This document shows, piece by piece, positions 23,134-30,500 of a DNA stretch of 64,000 bases. Numbering within the stretch: position 1 is the first letter of the stretch; every line of letters begins with the position of its first letter. The position numbers and the translations under genes were made by a program. Under the pieces are notes generated by a model. It saw nothing but the letters and a program-made list of their open reading frames with translations, made no database searches and had not been told where the DNA came from. Where the stretch lies: assembly GCA_035547515.1 (NCBI GenBank), contig DASZUS010000011.1:1-64000 (forward strand), given 5' to 3'. The DNA is from DASZTV01 sp035547515. Its GTDB lineage: Bacteria > Actinomycetota > Actinomycetes > JAFAQI01.

Positions 23134-23207
23134 TGCCCCGGGTCGGACTCGAACCGACACTGAACGGTGTTTGAGACCGCGACCTCTACCGATTGGGTTA
23201 CCGGGGC
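23134..23207 (-). tRNA. tRNA with Leu anticodon CAA, but short variable loop
   Basis: On the minus strand a 74-nt cloverleaf folds from 23207 to 23134. The acceptor stem GCCCCGG pairs with CCGGGGC, and the discriminator is A. The D-stem has only 3 bp (ACC/GGT) with G18-G19 in the loop. The anticodon stem GCGGT/ACCGT holds the loop CTCAAAC, giving anticodon CAA (Leu, UUG). The variable loop is 5 nt (TCAGT). The T arm is GTCGG, loop TTCGAGT, CCGAC. The genomic 3' end reads ACCG, so the terminal A of CCA is not encoded. Normal bacterial tRNA-Leu is class II with a long variable arm. A tRNA gene is clear; its amino-acid identity is uncertain. Confidence 0.85.
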
Positions 23208-23254
23208 CGGCAACGCGCAAAGTGTAGGAAACACGCCGTCGATAGGGTGATCGC

Positions 23255-23845
23255 GTGCCAACGGGGTCGCAGCGGCGGGTGCTGATCGCCGAGGATGAGG
23301 CGCTGATCCGCCTTGATCTCAAGGAGATGCTCGAGGAGGAGGGCTACGTCGTCGTCGGTGAAGCGGGCGACGGCCAGCAGGCCATCGACCTGGCGACCGA
23401 GACCAAGCCCGACGTCGTGATCCTCGACGTGAAGATGCCCGTCCTCGACGGCATCACCGCCGCCCAGCGGATCACCGCCGACGACATCTCGCCGGTCGTC
23501 ATGCTCACCGCATTCAGCCAGCGCGACCTCGTCGAGCGCGCCGTCGAGGCGGGTGCCATGGCGTACGTCGTGAAGCCGTTCGGTAAGGCCGACCTCCTGC
23601 CGGCGATCGAGGTGTCGATCAGCCGCCACCAGCAGATGCGCGCGCTCAGTGGCGAGGTGGCTGATCTGACCGAGCGGCTCGAGACCCGCAAGATCCTCGA
23701 CCGCGCGAAGGGCCGGCTGCAGGCCGAGCAGGGGATGACCGAGCCCGAGGCGTTCCGGTGGATCCAGAAGGCGGCGATGGACGGTCGCCGATCCATGCGC
23801 GAGGTGGCGGAAGCGGTCCTGGCGCAAGCCGAGCTGTCAGGCTGA
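23255..23845 (+). CDS. pdtaR: ANTAR-domain response regulator (PdtaR-like)
   Basis: The 196-residue protein has an N-terminal receiver domain and a C-terminal ANTAR RNA-binding domain. Receiver landmarks are the acidic pair in IAEDEALIRLDL, the phospho-acceptor Asp in VVILDVKMP, the Thr in VMLTAFSQ and the Lys in YVVKPFGKAD. The ANTAR three-helix region is about residues 130-190 (ILDRAKGRLQAEQGMTEPEA onward). Such regulators act as RNA antiterminators when phosphorylated. GTG 23255 follows TAGGGT (23243-23248) by 6 nt, a likely leaderless start. The place before polA-rpsA-coaE-uvrB matches Rv1626 (pdtaR) in M. tuberculosis. No sensor kinase gene is adjacent. Confidence 0.9.
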   Translation: MPTGSQRRVLIAEDEALIRLDLKEMLEEEGYVVVGEAGDGQQAIDLATETKPDVVILDVKMPVLDGITAAQRITADDISPVVMLTAFSQRDLVERAVEAGAMAYVVKPFGKADLLPAIEVSISRHQQMRALSGEVADLTERLETRKILDRAKGRLQAEQGMTEPEAFRWIQKAAMDGRRSMREVAEAVLAQAELSG

Positions 23846-23885
23846 ATCCGTCGCCCGCAACGGGGAAGGACCGTCGCAATCATTT

Positions 23886-23901
23886 GTAACGACCTGGCAA
23901 C
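23886..23901 (+). promoter_or_regulatory. GlnR-like box upstream of livK
   Basis: The site reads GTAAC, six bases, GCAAC, again fitting GTnAC-n6-GaAAC and AC-n9-AC. It lies about 85 nt before the livK start. Together with the similar box before gltB, it suggests nitrogen control of amino-acid uptake. Regulator binding is inferred. Confidence 0.45.
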
Positions 23902-23984
23902 GGTTGCAGCAGAGACTGCTGTGACGGTGTTCGGGCGCTAGGTTGCGCTTCGAACCAGGAATCGGCCTGTTGAGAGGAGCAAGG

Positions 23985-25217
23985 ATGCGGACCGGTCGAT
24001 CACTTCGACTTGTCGCCCCGCTCGCCCTCGCCGCGATCGCGGCGACCGCTTGCGGGAGCAGCTCGAGCGGTGGCTCGGGCAACGGCGGTGGTTCCGGCAG
24101 CGGCTCGGAGCCCACCTTCACGATCGCCTACCAGGGCCCGCTGTCCGGTGGCAACCAGCAGCTCGGTCTGAACATGTCCTACGCGGTGAAGCTGGCGATC
24201 AACCAGGCCAACGCCGGTACGACGTTCGGCACGCTGCCCTTCAAGCTTGCTTTCGCCCAGGAGGACGACCAGGGCTCGTCGACTGCTGCCCCTGCCGCTG
24301 TCGCGAAGATTCTGCAGATCAGCAACCTGATCGCGGTCGTCGGGCCGGCCTTCTCCGGTGCCACCGCCGCGTCTGAGCCGGCGTACTCCAAGGCCGACGT
24401 CGCGACGGTCAGCCCTTCCGCGACCGACCCGACGCTCGCCACCTCCGGTTGGCACAACTTCTTCCGGGTCGTGGCGGACGACGACGCGCAGGGTCCCGCT
24501 GATGCGCAGTACATGGCAAAGACCGCGGGCCTGAAGAAGGTCTATGTCATCGACGACGCCAGCACGTACGGCGCCGGCCTGGCGAAGGCGTTCGTCGGCG
24601 CGGCCTCGGGCGACGGCCTGACGGTCGTCAAGCACGACACGGCACCGGGTACGACGCAGTGCCAGGCAGGCAGCGGCAACGTGCAGCAGTACGGTCCGCT
24701 GGCCCAGAAGGTCAAGCAGTCCGGAGCCGACAGCGTGTTCTACGCCGGGTACTACTGCGACTTCGCGCTGCTGGCCAAGCAGCTGCGCAGCGCCGGGTTC
24801 ACCGGCCAGCTGGTGTCCGACGACGGCAGCAACGACCCGCACTACGTGTCGAGCGCCGGGGCTTCCGTCGCCAACGGCACGCTGCTGAGCTGCGCCTGCC
24901 AGGAGACGATCACCTCGCCCGGATTCAAGGCGTTCGCTCCCCAGTTCAAGTCGCTCGCCGGCTTCGCATCGGGGACGTACTCCGCTGAGGCGTACGACGC
25001 GACCAACGCGATCATCGACGCGATGAAGTCGCTGGGCGCGAACCCGACGAAGGCAGGCGTCATCTCCGCGCTGCACTCGCCTGGTTTCTCCTACCAGGGC
25101 ATCAGCAAGACGGTGAAGTTCGCCGCCAACGGCAACTACGCCGGATCGGCGGTGTACATGTACAAGGTGGAGAACGGCACGATCAAGGAGCTCGGCCTGA
25201 TCGGCGCGAGCAGCTGA
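23985..25217 (+). CDS. livK: Branched-chain amino-acid ABC transporter, substrate-binding lipoprotein
   Basis: The 410-residue protein begins with a lipoprotein signal peptide (MRTGRSLRLVAPLALAAIAA) and a lipobox ending in Cys at about residue 25 (ATAC, then GSSSSGG). A Ser/Gly linker leads into a type I periplasmic binding domain (Peripla_BP_6, LIVBP family), with segments FTIAYQGPLSGG, VVGPAFSGATAASEP, SPSATDPTLA and YVIDDASTYGAGLAKAF. It should deliver a branched-chain or other amino acid to LivHMGF. ATG 23985 has GAGAGGAGCAAGG just upstream; an in-frame ATG 14 codons earlier lacks this and would spoil the signal peptide. A strong hairpin separates it from livH. Confidence 0.92.
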   Translation: MRTGRSLRLVAPLALAAIAATACGSSSSGGSGNGGGSGSGSEPTFTIAYQGPLSGGNQQLGLNMSYAVKLAINQANAGTTFGTLPFKLAFAQEDDQGSSTAAPAAVAKILQISNLIAVVGPAFSGATAASEPAYSKADVATVSPSATDPTLATSGWHNFFRVVADDDAQGPADAQYMAKTAGLKKVYVIDDASTYGAGLAKAFVGAASGDGLTVVKHDTAPGTTQCQAGSGNVQQYGPLAQKVKQSGADSVFYAGYYCDFALLAKQLRSAGFTGQLVSDDGSNDPHYVSSAGASVANGTLLSCACQETITSPGFKAFAPQFKSLAGFASGTYSAEAYDATNAIIDAMKSLGANPTKAGVISALHSPGFSYQGISKTVKFAANGNYAGSAVYMYKVENGTIKELGLIGASS

Positions 25218-25228
25218 CAGATCGCTGA

Positions 25229-25269
25229 ACGATCGGGCGCCGCGGTTAGCCGTCGCGGCGCCCGATCGT
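25229..25269 (+). terminator. Hairpin between livK and livH (attenuating terminator or mRNA-stability element)
   Basis: A perfect 16-bp stem (ACGATCGGGCGCCGCG, 25229-25244, with its complement 25254-25269) closes a 9-nt loop. It starts 11 nt after the livK stop and has no T-run behind it. Hairpins at this place commonly let the binding protein be made in excess over the membrane subunits, by partial termination or by protecting the 3' end. Confidence 0.8.
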
Positions 25270-25309
25270 CTGTCAGGATGCCGGGGACGATCGGAGGAGG
25301 GCGGCGACC

Positions 25310-26233
25310 GTGTGCTTGAGCCAGCACTTCTCGACGTACCTCGTCCAGGGCCTTGCCAACGGGTTCCTCTACGCGCTGATCGCGCTCGGCTACACCCTCG
25401 TCTACGGCGTGCTCCAGCTGATCAACTTCGCGCACAGCGAGGTGTTCATGGCTGGCGGGTTCGGCGGCGTACTGGTCGCCAACCACGTCACCCACGGCCA
25501 GCCGCACGGGTTCATGTCCGTCCTGATCGTCGTCGCCGGCCTGCTGGGTGGCGGCATCGTGGGTGCGGCGACCGCGTTCGTGCTCGAGCGGGTGGCCTAC
25601 CGGCCCCTCAGGCGGCGCAACGCGCCGAAGCTCGCCTACCTGATCAGCGCGATCGGGGCGTCGTTCTTTCTGCAGACGATGGCCGGCAAGGAGTTCGGCC
25701 GCAACGGCTACGACATCGCGCCGGCGTACACGAACGGCACGGTCTTCACCATCTTCGGCGCGCAGGTCCAGACCATCGACCTGGTCTTCGCCGGCGCGGG
25801 CATCGCGATGATGCTGCTGCTGGACCGGATCGTCGCGAAGACGCGGCTCGGCCAAGGCATCCGAGCGGTTGCCCAGGACGCGGACACCGCAGGCCTCATG
25901 GGCGTCAACATCGACCGCGTCATCGCGGTCACCTTCATCCTCGGCGGCTTGCTCGGCGGGGCCGCCGGGTACCTGTTCGGAACGCTCAACGGCGTTAGCT
26001 ACACCATGGGTACCGTGCCCGGCATCAAGGCGTTCACCGCAGCCGTCCTCGGTGGCATCGGCAACATCCGCGGCGCCGTGCTCGGCGGGCTGCTCCTCGG
26101 GGTCGTCGAGAGCCTTGCGATCTCGTGCATCAACACCGACTGGACTGACGTCATCTCGTTCATCGTCTTGGTCCTCGTGCTGCTGGTACGCCCGACGGGG
26201 CTGCTCGGCGAACGTCTCGGGAGGTCGGCATGA
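25310..26233 (+). CDS. livH: Branched-chain amino-acid ABC transporter permease LivH
   Basis: The 307-residue polytopic protein has about eight membrane helices. It has LivH-family segments GLANGFLYALIALGYTLVYG, LINFAHSEVFMAG, the cytoplasmic EAA-like loop TRLGQGIRAVAQDADTAGLM and GIKAFTAAVLGGIGNIRGAV. It forms half of the transmembrane channel with LivM. GTG 25310 follows the purine-rich CGGAGGAGGG. The stop overlaps the livM ATG (ATGA). Confidence 0.94.
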   Translation: MCLSQHFSTYLVQGLANGFLYALIALGYTLVYGVLQLINFAHSEVFMAGGFGGVLVANHVTHGQPHGFMSVLIVVAGLLGGGIVGAATAFVLERVAYRPLRRRNAPKLAYLISAIGASFFLQTMAGKEFGRNGYDIAPAYTNGTVFTIFGAQVQTIDLVFAGAGIAMMLLLDRIVAKTRLGQGIRAVAQDADTAGLMGVNIDRVIAVTFILGGLLGGAAGYLFGTLNGVSYTMGTVPGIKAFTAAVLGGIGNIRGAVLGGLLLGVVESLAISCINTDWTDVISFIVLVLVLLVRPTGLLGERLGRSA

Positions 26234-27579
26234 GCGCAGCGTCGGCACCGGTGGCGGTACGCCGGCCGGGGCTTCTGGCGTCACCGCATCTCAAGCGCCT
26301 GCTGACCTGCCTGATGGTGGGTGTCGTGCTGGCGCTGCTAACAGGTAAGAGTGGCTCGAACCAGCACCCGGCCAGTGGCATCACTGGCACCTTCAAGTCC
26401 GCGAACGCGTACGTCTGGATCGCTGCCGGCGCGGTCTTGTGGGCGGCGATCACCGGCTGGCAGTGGCGCGGCGTCGCGGTAGCGGAGACCTACCGCGGGC
26501 TCAGCGCCAGGCCGCGAGCGGTGTGGGCGATGCGGCCGGTGCGCTACCCGAGCTACGCCGTCCTGCTGCTCGCGGCGATCATCGTGCCGAACTGGCTGAA
26601 CGGCTTCTGGCAAGAGGTCCTGGTCGGCCAGATCGCGCCGTACGTGCTGCTGGCGATCGGCCTCAACGTCGTGGTCGGCTTCGCCGGTCTGCTCGACCTC
26701 GGCTACATCGCCTTCTACGCCGTCGGCGCGTACTCCGCGGCGTACTGGACCAACCAGCTCCCGGCACATCCGCCGTTCACGGTCAATGTGTTCTGGGCGT
26801 TCCCGCTCGCGGTGGTCGCGGCGATGCTGGCCGGCGTGATCCTCGGCGCCCCCACGCTGCGCCTGCGCGGCGACTACCTCGCGATCGTGACCCTCGGCTT
26901 CGGCGAGATCATCCAGCTGGTCGCGGCCAACTCGAAGAGCGTCACCAACGGCTCGGAGGGGGTGGCGCCCAACTCGGTGCCGAACTTCTCCTTCCACGCC
27001 CTCGGGATCCACTACACCTGGCCGCTGGAAGTGCTGCCGGGCGGCCACATGCCGTGGTACTACCTGATCCTCGGCATCATCGTGGTGGTCGTGATCCTGT
27101 TCCACCTGCTGGAGAACTCACGCGTCGGCCGGGCGTGGGTCGCGATCCGTGAGGACGAAGTCGCCGCCGAAGCCTGCGGGATCAACCCGCTGAAGTACAA
27201 AGTCATGGCGTTCGCGATCGGCGCGAGCACTTCCGGGCTCGCGGGGGTCTTCTTCGCCAGCAAGACCGGTGTGTTCGACCCGTCGTCGTTCCCGTTCCAG
27301 CAGTCCGTCGTCGTACTCGTCCTCGTCATCTTCGGCGGCATGGGATCGCTGCCCGGCGCGATCATCGGCGCGGCCGTGTTGCAGTACCTGCCGCAGCTGC
27401 TGCGCAGCCACATCCAGCAACCGGACCTGTACGCCTACTACGGCGTGATCCTCATCGCGATGATGATCTTCCGGCCGCAGGGCGTCTGGCCGTCGCGGCG
27501 CCGGGCCCGGGAGATTGCGCAGGCAGAGGCCGGAGTCGGAGGCGCGGACGCCCTCGGCGCACCTGGAGCGGCGCCGTGA
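26230..27579 (+). CDS. livM: Branched-chain amino-acid ABC transporter permease LivM
   Basis: The 449-residue protein is the second channel subunit. After an N-terminal extension with two additional hydrophobic segments (about residues 22-40 and 60-75), the LivM core follows, with APYVLLAIGLNVVVGFAGLLDLG, LRLRGDYLAIVTLGFGEII, the coupling loop SRVGRAWVAIREDEVAAEA and VIFGGMGSLPGAIIGA. The C-terminal tail is Ala/Gly-rich. It overlaps livH and livG by 4 nt at each end. Confidence 0.94.
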   Translation: MSAASAPVAVRRPGLLASPHLKRLLTCLMVGVVLALLTGKSGSNQHPASGITGTFKSANAYVWIAAGAVLWAAITGWQWRGVAVAETYRGLSARPRAVWAMRPVRYPSYAVLLLAAIIVPNWLNGFWQEVLVGQIAPYVLLAIGLNVVVGFAGLLDLGYIAFYAVGAYSAAYWTNQLPAHPPFTVNVFWAFPLAVVAAMLAGVILGAPTLRLRGDYLAIVTLGFGEIIQLVAANSKSVTNGSEGVAPNSVPNFSFHALGIHYTWPLEVLPGGHMPWYYLILGIIVVVVILFHLLENSRVGRAWVAIREDEVAAEACGINPLKYKVMAFAIGASTSGLAGVFFASKTGVFDPSSFPFQQSVVVLVLVIFGGMGSLPGAIIGAAVLQYLPQLLRSHIQQPDLYAYYGVILIAMMIFRPQGVWPSRRRAREIAQAEAGVGGADALGAPGAAP

Positions 27580-28427
27580 CCGCGCCCGCGCCCGCTGCCA
27601 TTCCGACGTCCGAGGCGAAAGACGTCATCCTCGACATCCGCGACGTGACGCTGCGCTTCGGCGGCGTGACCAGCCTGGCCGGCGTGACGCTGACGCACAA
27701 CCGCGGCGAGATCCTGTCCGTCATCGGGCCGAACGGTGCCGGCAAGACGTCGCTGTTCAACTGCATCACCGGCGTCTACCAGCCGCAGGAAGGCTCGATC
27801 ACGCTCCACGGCACGGGCGGCGACGCGGAGCTCGTCGGCCGAAAGCCCTCCGCGGTTACCCGCCTCGGGGTGGCACGGACGTTCCAGAACATCCGGCTGT
27901 TCAACGCGCTGTCCGCGATCGAGAACGTGAAGATCGGAGTCGAGGCGCGCCAGCGCACCGGCCCGATCGGGGCGATGCTGCGGCTGCCGCGGACCAGGCG
28001 CGAGGAGCGGGAGAGCGACGCGCGGGCCTTCGAGCTGCTGGAGTTCGTGGGGTTGCGGCAGCGGGCCAACGAGCTCGCGGCGTCGCTGCCGTACGGCGAC
28101 CAGCGCCGCCTCGAGATCGCTCGCGCCCTCGCGACCGCACCGCAGCTGCTGCTGCTGGACGAGCCGGCGGCCGGCACGAACCCGTCGGAGAAGCTCGAGC
28201 TTGCGGAGCTGATCCAGACCATCCAGCGCGACACCGGCACGACAATCCTGCTGATCGAGCACGACATGAAGCTGGTCATGTCCGTCGCCCAGAGCGTCGT
28301 CGTCCTGAACTTCGGCAAGGTGATCGCCTCCGGGGCCCCCCACCAGGTGCAGAACGATCCGGCTGTGATCGAGGCGTATCTCGGCACCGCAGCGACCAGC
28401 CAAGGAGGACCGGATGCTGAGCATTGA
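27576..28427 (+). CDS. livG: Branched-chain amino-acid ABC transporter ATPase LivG
   Basis: This 283-residue ATPase has Walker A GPNGAGKTSLFN, a Q-loop region with ARTFQNIRLF, the signature-like SLPYGDQRRLEIARAL in place of canonical LSGGQ (usual in LivG), Walker B QLLLLDEPAAG, and the switch His in LLIEHDMKLVM. It powers uptake with LivF. GTG 27576 overlaps the livM stop by 4 nt, and the 3' end overlaps livF by 14 nt. Confidence 0.95.
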   Translation: MTAPAPAAIPTSEAKDVILDIRDVTLRFGGVTSLAGVTLTHNRGEILSVIGPNGAGKTSLFNCITGVYQPQEGSITLHGTGGDAELVGRKPSAVTRLGVARTFQNIRLFNALSAIENVKIGVEARQRTGPIGAMLRLPRTRREERESDARAFELLEFVGLRQRANELAASLPYGDQRRLEIARALATAPQLLLLDEPAAGTNPSEKLELAELIQTIQRDTGTTILLIEHDMKLVMSVAQSVVVLNFGKVIASGAPHQVQNDPAVIEAYLGTAATSQGGPDAEH

Positions 28428-29121
28428 GGGCCTCCGGGTCGCCTACGGCCGGATCGAGGCGCTGCGGGGAGTCGACCTCGAGGTCGACGAGGGCGAGATC
28501 GTGGCGCTGCTGGGCGCGAACGGCGCCGGCAAGACCACGACGTTGCGCACCATCTCCGGAATGCTCGCGCCGATCGCCGGGTCGATCACCTTCGACGGCA
28601 AGCGGATCGACGGGCGCCCGGCACACCAGATCGTCACTCTCGGCATCGGGCACGTCCCCGAAGGCCGGCGGATCTTCCCCCGGATGTCGGTGCTCGAGAA
28701 CCTGCAGATGGGGGCCTACCACCGCGGCAAGGCCTCGAAGGAGGACATCCAGCGCGCGTTCACGCTGTTCCCGGTGCTCGAGGAGCGCCAGACCCAGCCC
28801 GGCGGCAACCTCTCCGGGGGCGAGCAGCAGATGCTGGCCATCGGGCGCGCGCTGATGGGCCGGCCGCGACTGCTTCTGCTCGACGAGCCGTCGATGGGGC
28901 TGGCCCCGATGATCGTGGCCCGGATCTTCGAGATCCTGCGTGAGATCAACGCGCAGGGCACGACCGTCCTGCTGGTGGAGCAGAACGCCGCGCAAGCTTT
29001 GCAGCTCGCAACCCGCGGGTACGTCCTCGAGACCGGCACGATCGCGCTGCGTGACAGCGCCGCGTCGTTGCTGGCCGACGACCGGGTGCGCTCGGCGTAC
29101 CTCGGAGAGAGCGTCGCGTAA
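28414..29121 (+). CDS. livF: Branched-chain amino-acid ABC transporter ATPase LivF
   Basis: The second ATPase (235 residues) has Walker A GANGAGKTTTLR, signature NLSGGEQQMLAIGRALM, Walker B LLLLDEPSMGL and the switch segment LLVEQNAAQAL (Gln-Asn in place of His-Asp, usual in LivF). ATG 28414 lies inside the end of livG and has the strong AAGGAGGA upstream. It is the last liv gene. The structured small-RNA locus on the opposite strand starts about 15 nt after its stop and could also end the liv transcript. Confidence 0.95.
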   Translation: MLSIEGLRVAYGRIEALRGVDLEVDEGEIVALLGANGAGKTTTLRTISGMLAPIAGSITFDGKRIDGRPAHQIVTLGIGHVPEGRRIFPRMSVLENLQMGAYHRGKASKEDIQRAFTLFPVLEERQTQPGGNLSGGEQQMLAIGRALMGRPRLLLLDEPSMGLAPMIVARIFEILREINAQGTTVLLVEQNAAQALQLATRGYVLETGTIALRDSAASLLADDRVRSAYLGESVA

Positions 29122-29135
29122 CCGGCAAATCCGCT

Positions 29136-29220
29136 GAAAAGAAAGAAGGAAGCCCGGCACCTTTGGGTCCGGCCACGCCTTCCCCGTGCGTGGTCGTTGT
29201 CTACTCGGTGCCGGGCTGTG
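29136..29220 (-). ncRNA. Candidate structured small RNA (about 84 nt), unrecognised family
   Basis: Read on the minus strand, an 11-bp closing stem (AGCCCGGCACC, 29217-29207, with its complement 29161-29151) encloses an inner 6-bp hairpin (CCACGC with GCGTGG, 29193-29188 and 29178-29173). Directly after the closing stem comes a U-rich run (TCCTTCTTTCTTTT) as in an intrinsic terminator. A good sigma-A promoter lies just upstream (29227-29256). The predicted start is near 29219-29221. No start codon with a ribosome site is seen inside. It does not match SRP RNA, 6C RNA, tmRNA or a riboswitch that I can recognise. On the plus strand the same stem could serve as the liv operon terminator. The rest of the 322-nt gap (29122-29443) shows only the ribosome site of the next gene. 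Confidence 0.6.
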
Positions 29221-29226
29221 CGCTGA

Positions 29227-29256
29227 AATCTAGTAAGCCGCTACTTCACGGGTCAA
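29227..29256 (-). promoter_or_regulatory. Sigma-A type promoter for the small RNA
   Basis: On the minus strand the -35 box is TTGACC (29256-29251), followed by an 18-nt spacer and the -10 box TAGATT (29232-29227). This is among the best promoter matches in the window. It faces away from the GNAT gene and towards livF, where no gene lies on that strand, so the transcript it drives should be the small RNA. Confidence 0.65.
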
Positions 29257-29443
29257 CGCCGGTCACCCGTTGTTCGTAGTCCGTCCACCCGATTCGACCC
29301 GACTTGTCTTCACGCCCCTGGCGCGGGCCGCCTGTCAAGGTCCAATCGGCTCTCGTCGCCGGGTTGCGGGGGCGCTACCTTTCTCCTACCCAGCGTCGCG
29401 GGCCAAGGGCCGCAGGGGACCGGATCGGCGTGAGGAGGCCACG

Positions 29444-30067
29444 ATGTCGCGGACGCACGTGGCCACTCGGATGGCCACCGTCGAGGACATTCCCGTCCTG
29501 GTCGACCTCTGGGACGAGCTGCGCCAGGTCGGCGGTCGCGGGGAGCGCGCCAACAACCCGGTGTCGACGATCGACGTACGCGACCGGCTCACGTCGGTGC
29601 TGGCGAGCCCGTCGTACCGGATCGTGCTCGCCACCCTCGAGGGCAACCCGGCGGGCATGGCGGTGCTGCAGACAACGCGACCGGACCCGTTCGCGGACGG
29701 CAAGGTTCTCAACGTCGCGCACCTGGTGGTCTCCCGGTCGGCGCAGCACAAGGGGATCGGTCACGCGCTGCTCAAGGCAGCGGTGGACTTCGCCGCCGAG
29801 AAGCGGCTCGACCAGATCTCGGTGAGCATCTATCCGTCGCTGCGGGAGGCGAACCGGTTCTTCGCCCGCCTCGGTTTCGCGCCCGCCGCGACGCGCCGGG
29901 TCGCCCCGGTCAGCCTGTTGCGACGTCGCCTCGGCGCGGACGCGGGGGTGCCGGTCGTGGACGCGATGCGGCGTCGTACCCGCCTGGTGCGCGCCGTACC
30001 GACGCCGCGCCAGCGCAGAGGCGAGACAGCAGAGACCCTGGCTGCGCGTCGCGCGGAAGCGCGCTAG
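29444..30067 (+). CDS. GNAT family N-acetyltransferase
   Basis: The 207-residue protein contains a GNAT acetyltransferase domain (residues about 5-150). Its acetyl-CoA pyrophosphate-binding motif A is seen in HLVVSRSAQHKGIGHALLKAA, followed by the beta-bulge and helix YPSLREANRFFARLGF. The C-terminal 50 residues are Arg-rich and lie outside the domain. ATG 29444 has GAGGAGG upstream; an earlier in-frame start has none and would run through non-family sequence. The last residues (RRAEAR) are encoded within the first unit of a 25-bp tandem repeat. The acyl acceptor is unknown. Confidence 0.8.
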   Translation: MSRTHVATRMATVEDIPVLVDLWDELRQVGGRGERANNPVSTIDVRDRLTSVLASPSYRIVLATLEGNPAGMAVLQTTRPDPFADGKVLNVAHLVVSRSAQHKGIGHALLKAAVDFAAEKRLDQISVSIYPSLREANRFFARLGFAPAATRRVAPVSLLRRRLGADAGVPVVDAMRRRTRLVRAVPTPRQRRGETAETLAARRAEAR

Positions 30068-30118
30068 GAGGCGTCGCGCGGAAGCGCGCTAGGAGGCATC
30101 GCGCAGAAGCGCGGTGAG
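30046..30118. repeat. Three tandem 25-bp hairpin units at convergent gene ends
   Basis: Units at 30046-30070 and 30071-30095 are identical (GCGTCGCGCGGAAGCGCGCT plus AGGAG); a third, 30096-30118, is diverged. Each can fold as a short stem CGCGC/GCGCG with a GGAA (GNRA-type) tetraloop. The first unit carries the GNAT stop codon and the second carries the stop of the opposite-strand thioesterase. The array may end both transcripts. Confidence 0.85.
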
Positions 30119-30484
30119 TCTCGCCGTACAGACCCGGCGGTCTTGCTCGTCGGTGATGACGATCTCGTAGCTCGCCATCGTGCGGCCGAGATGGAGCGGG
30201 GTTGCGACTCCGGTCACATAACCCTCGGTCGCCGAACGGTGATGCGTGGCGTTGATGTCCACGCCGACGGCGATCCGACCCGGACCGGCGTGCAGCGCGG
30301 CGCCGATCGACCCGAGAGTCTCGGCGAGCACGCACGAGGCACCGCCATGCAGCAGCCCGTACGGCTGCCGGTTTCCCTCGACCGGCATCCGCGCGACGAG
30401 GCGCTGAACGTCGTAGTCGAGGAACTCGATCCCCATGCGCTCTGGCAGGTCGGGGAGCTTCTCGTCGCGAGGGATATCGGTCAC
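30089..30484 (-). CDS. PaaI-like hotdog-fold thioesterase
   Basis: The 131-residue protein is a PaaI/4HBT hotdog thioesterase, which hydrolyses an acyl- or aryl-CoA. Visible landmarks are the active-site loop YGLLHGGASCVLAETLGS (His-Gly-Gly and a helix with the catalytic acid), the strand VGVDINATHHRSA, and GVATPLHLGRTMASYEIVITDE. Its GTG start at 30484 lies 6 nt after a TAATGT hexamer that overlaps the -10 of divergent polA, so it is probably leaderless. It converges on the GNAT gene, and both 3' ends lie in the same tandem repeat. The substrate is unknown. Confidence 0.85.
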   Translation of the reverse strand: MTDIPRDEKLPDLPERMGIEFLDYDVQRLVARMPVEGNRQPYGLLHGGASCVLAETLGSIGAALHAGPGRIAVGVDINATHHRSATEGYVTGVATPLHLGRTMASYEIVITDEQDRRVCTARLTALLRDAS

Positions 30485-30490
30485 AGGCCG

Positions 30491-30500
30491 ACATTACGAT
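30491..30500. promoter_or_regulatory. Shared bidirectional -10 element between thioesterase gene and polA
   Basis: The ten bases ACATTACGAT contain TACGAT on the plus strand (30495-30500), 7 nt before the polA ATG at 30508. They also contain TAATGT on the minus strand (30496-30491), 6 nt before the thioesterase GTG at 30484. Only 23 bp separate the two start codons, so no room exists for ordinary leaders. Confidence 0.6.

Noticed and set aside
29136..29220. SRP RNA, 6C RNA or tmRNA at the small-RNA locus.
   Set aside because: It lacks the SRP GGAAGCAGCC-type loop, the C-rich loops of 6C RNA and any tRNA-like domain.
29270..29443. A longer N-terminus for the GNAT protein.
   Set aside because: The extension has no family similarity and no ribosome site, whereas ATG 29444 follows GAGGAGG.
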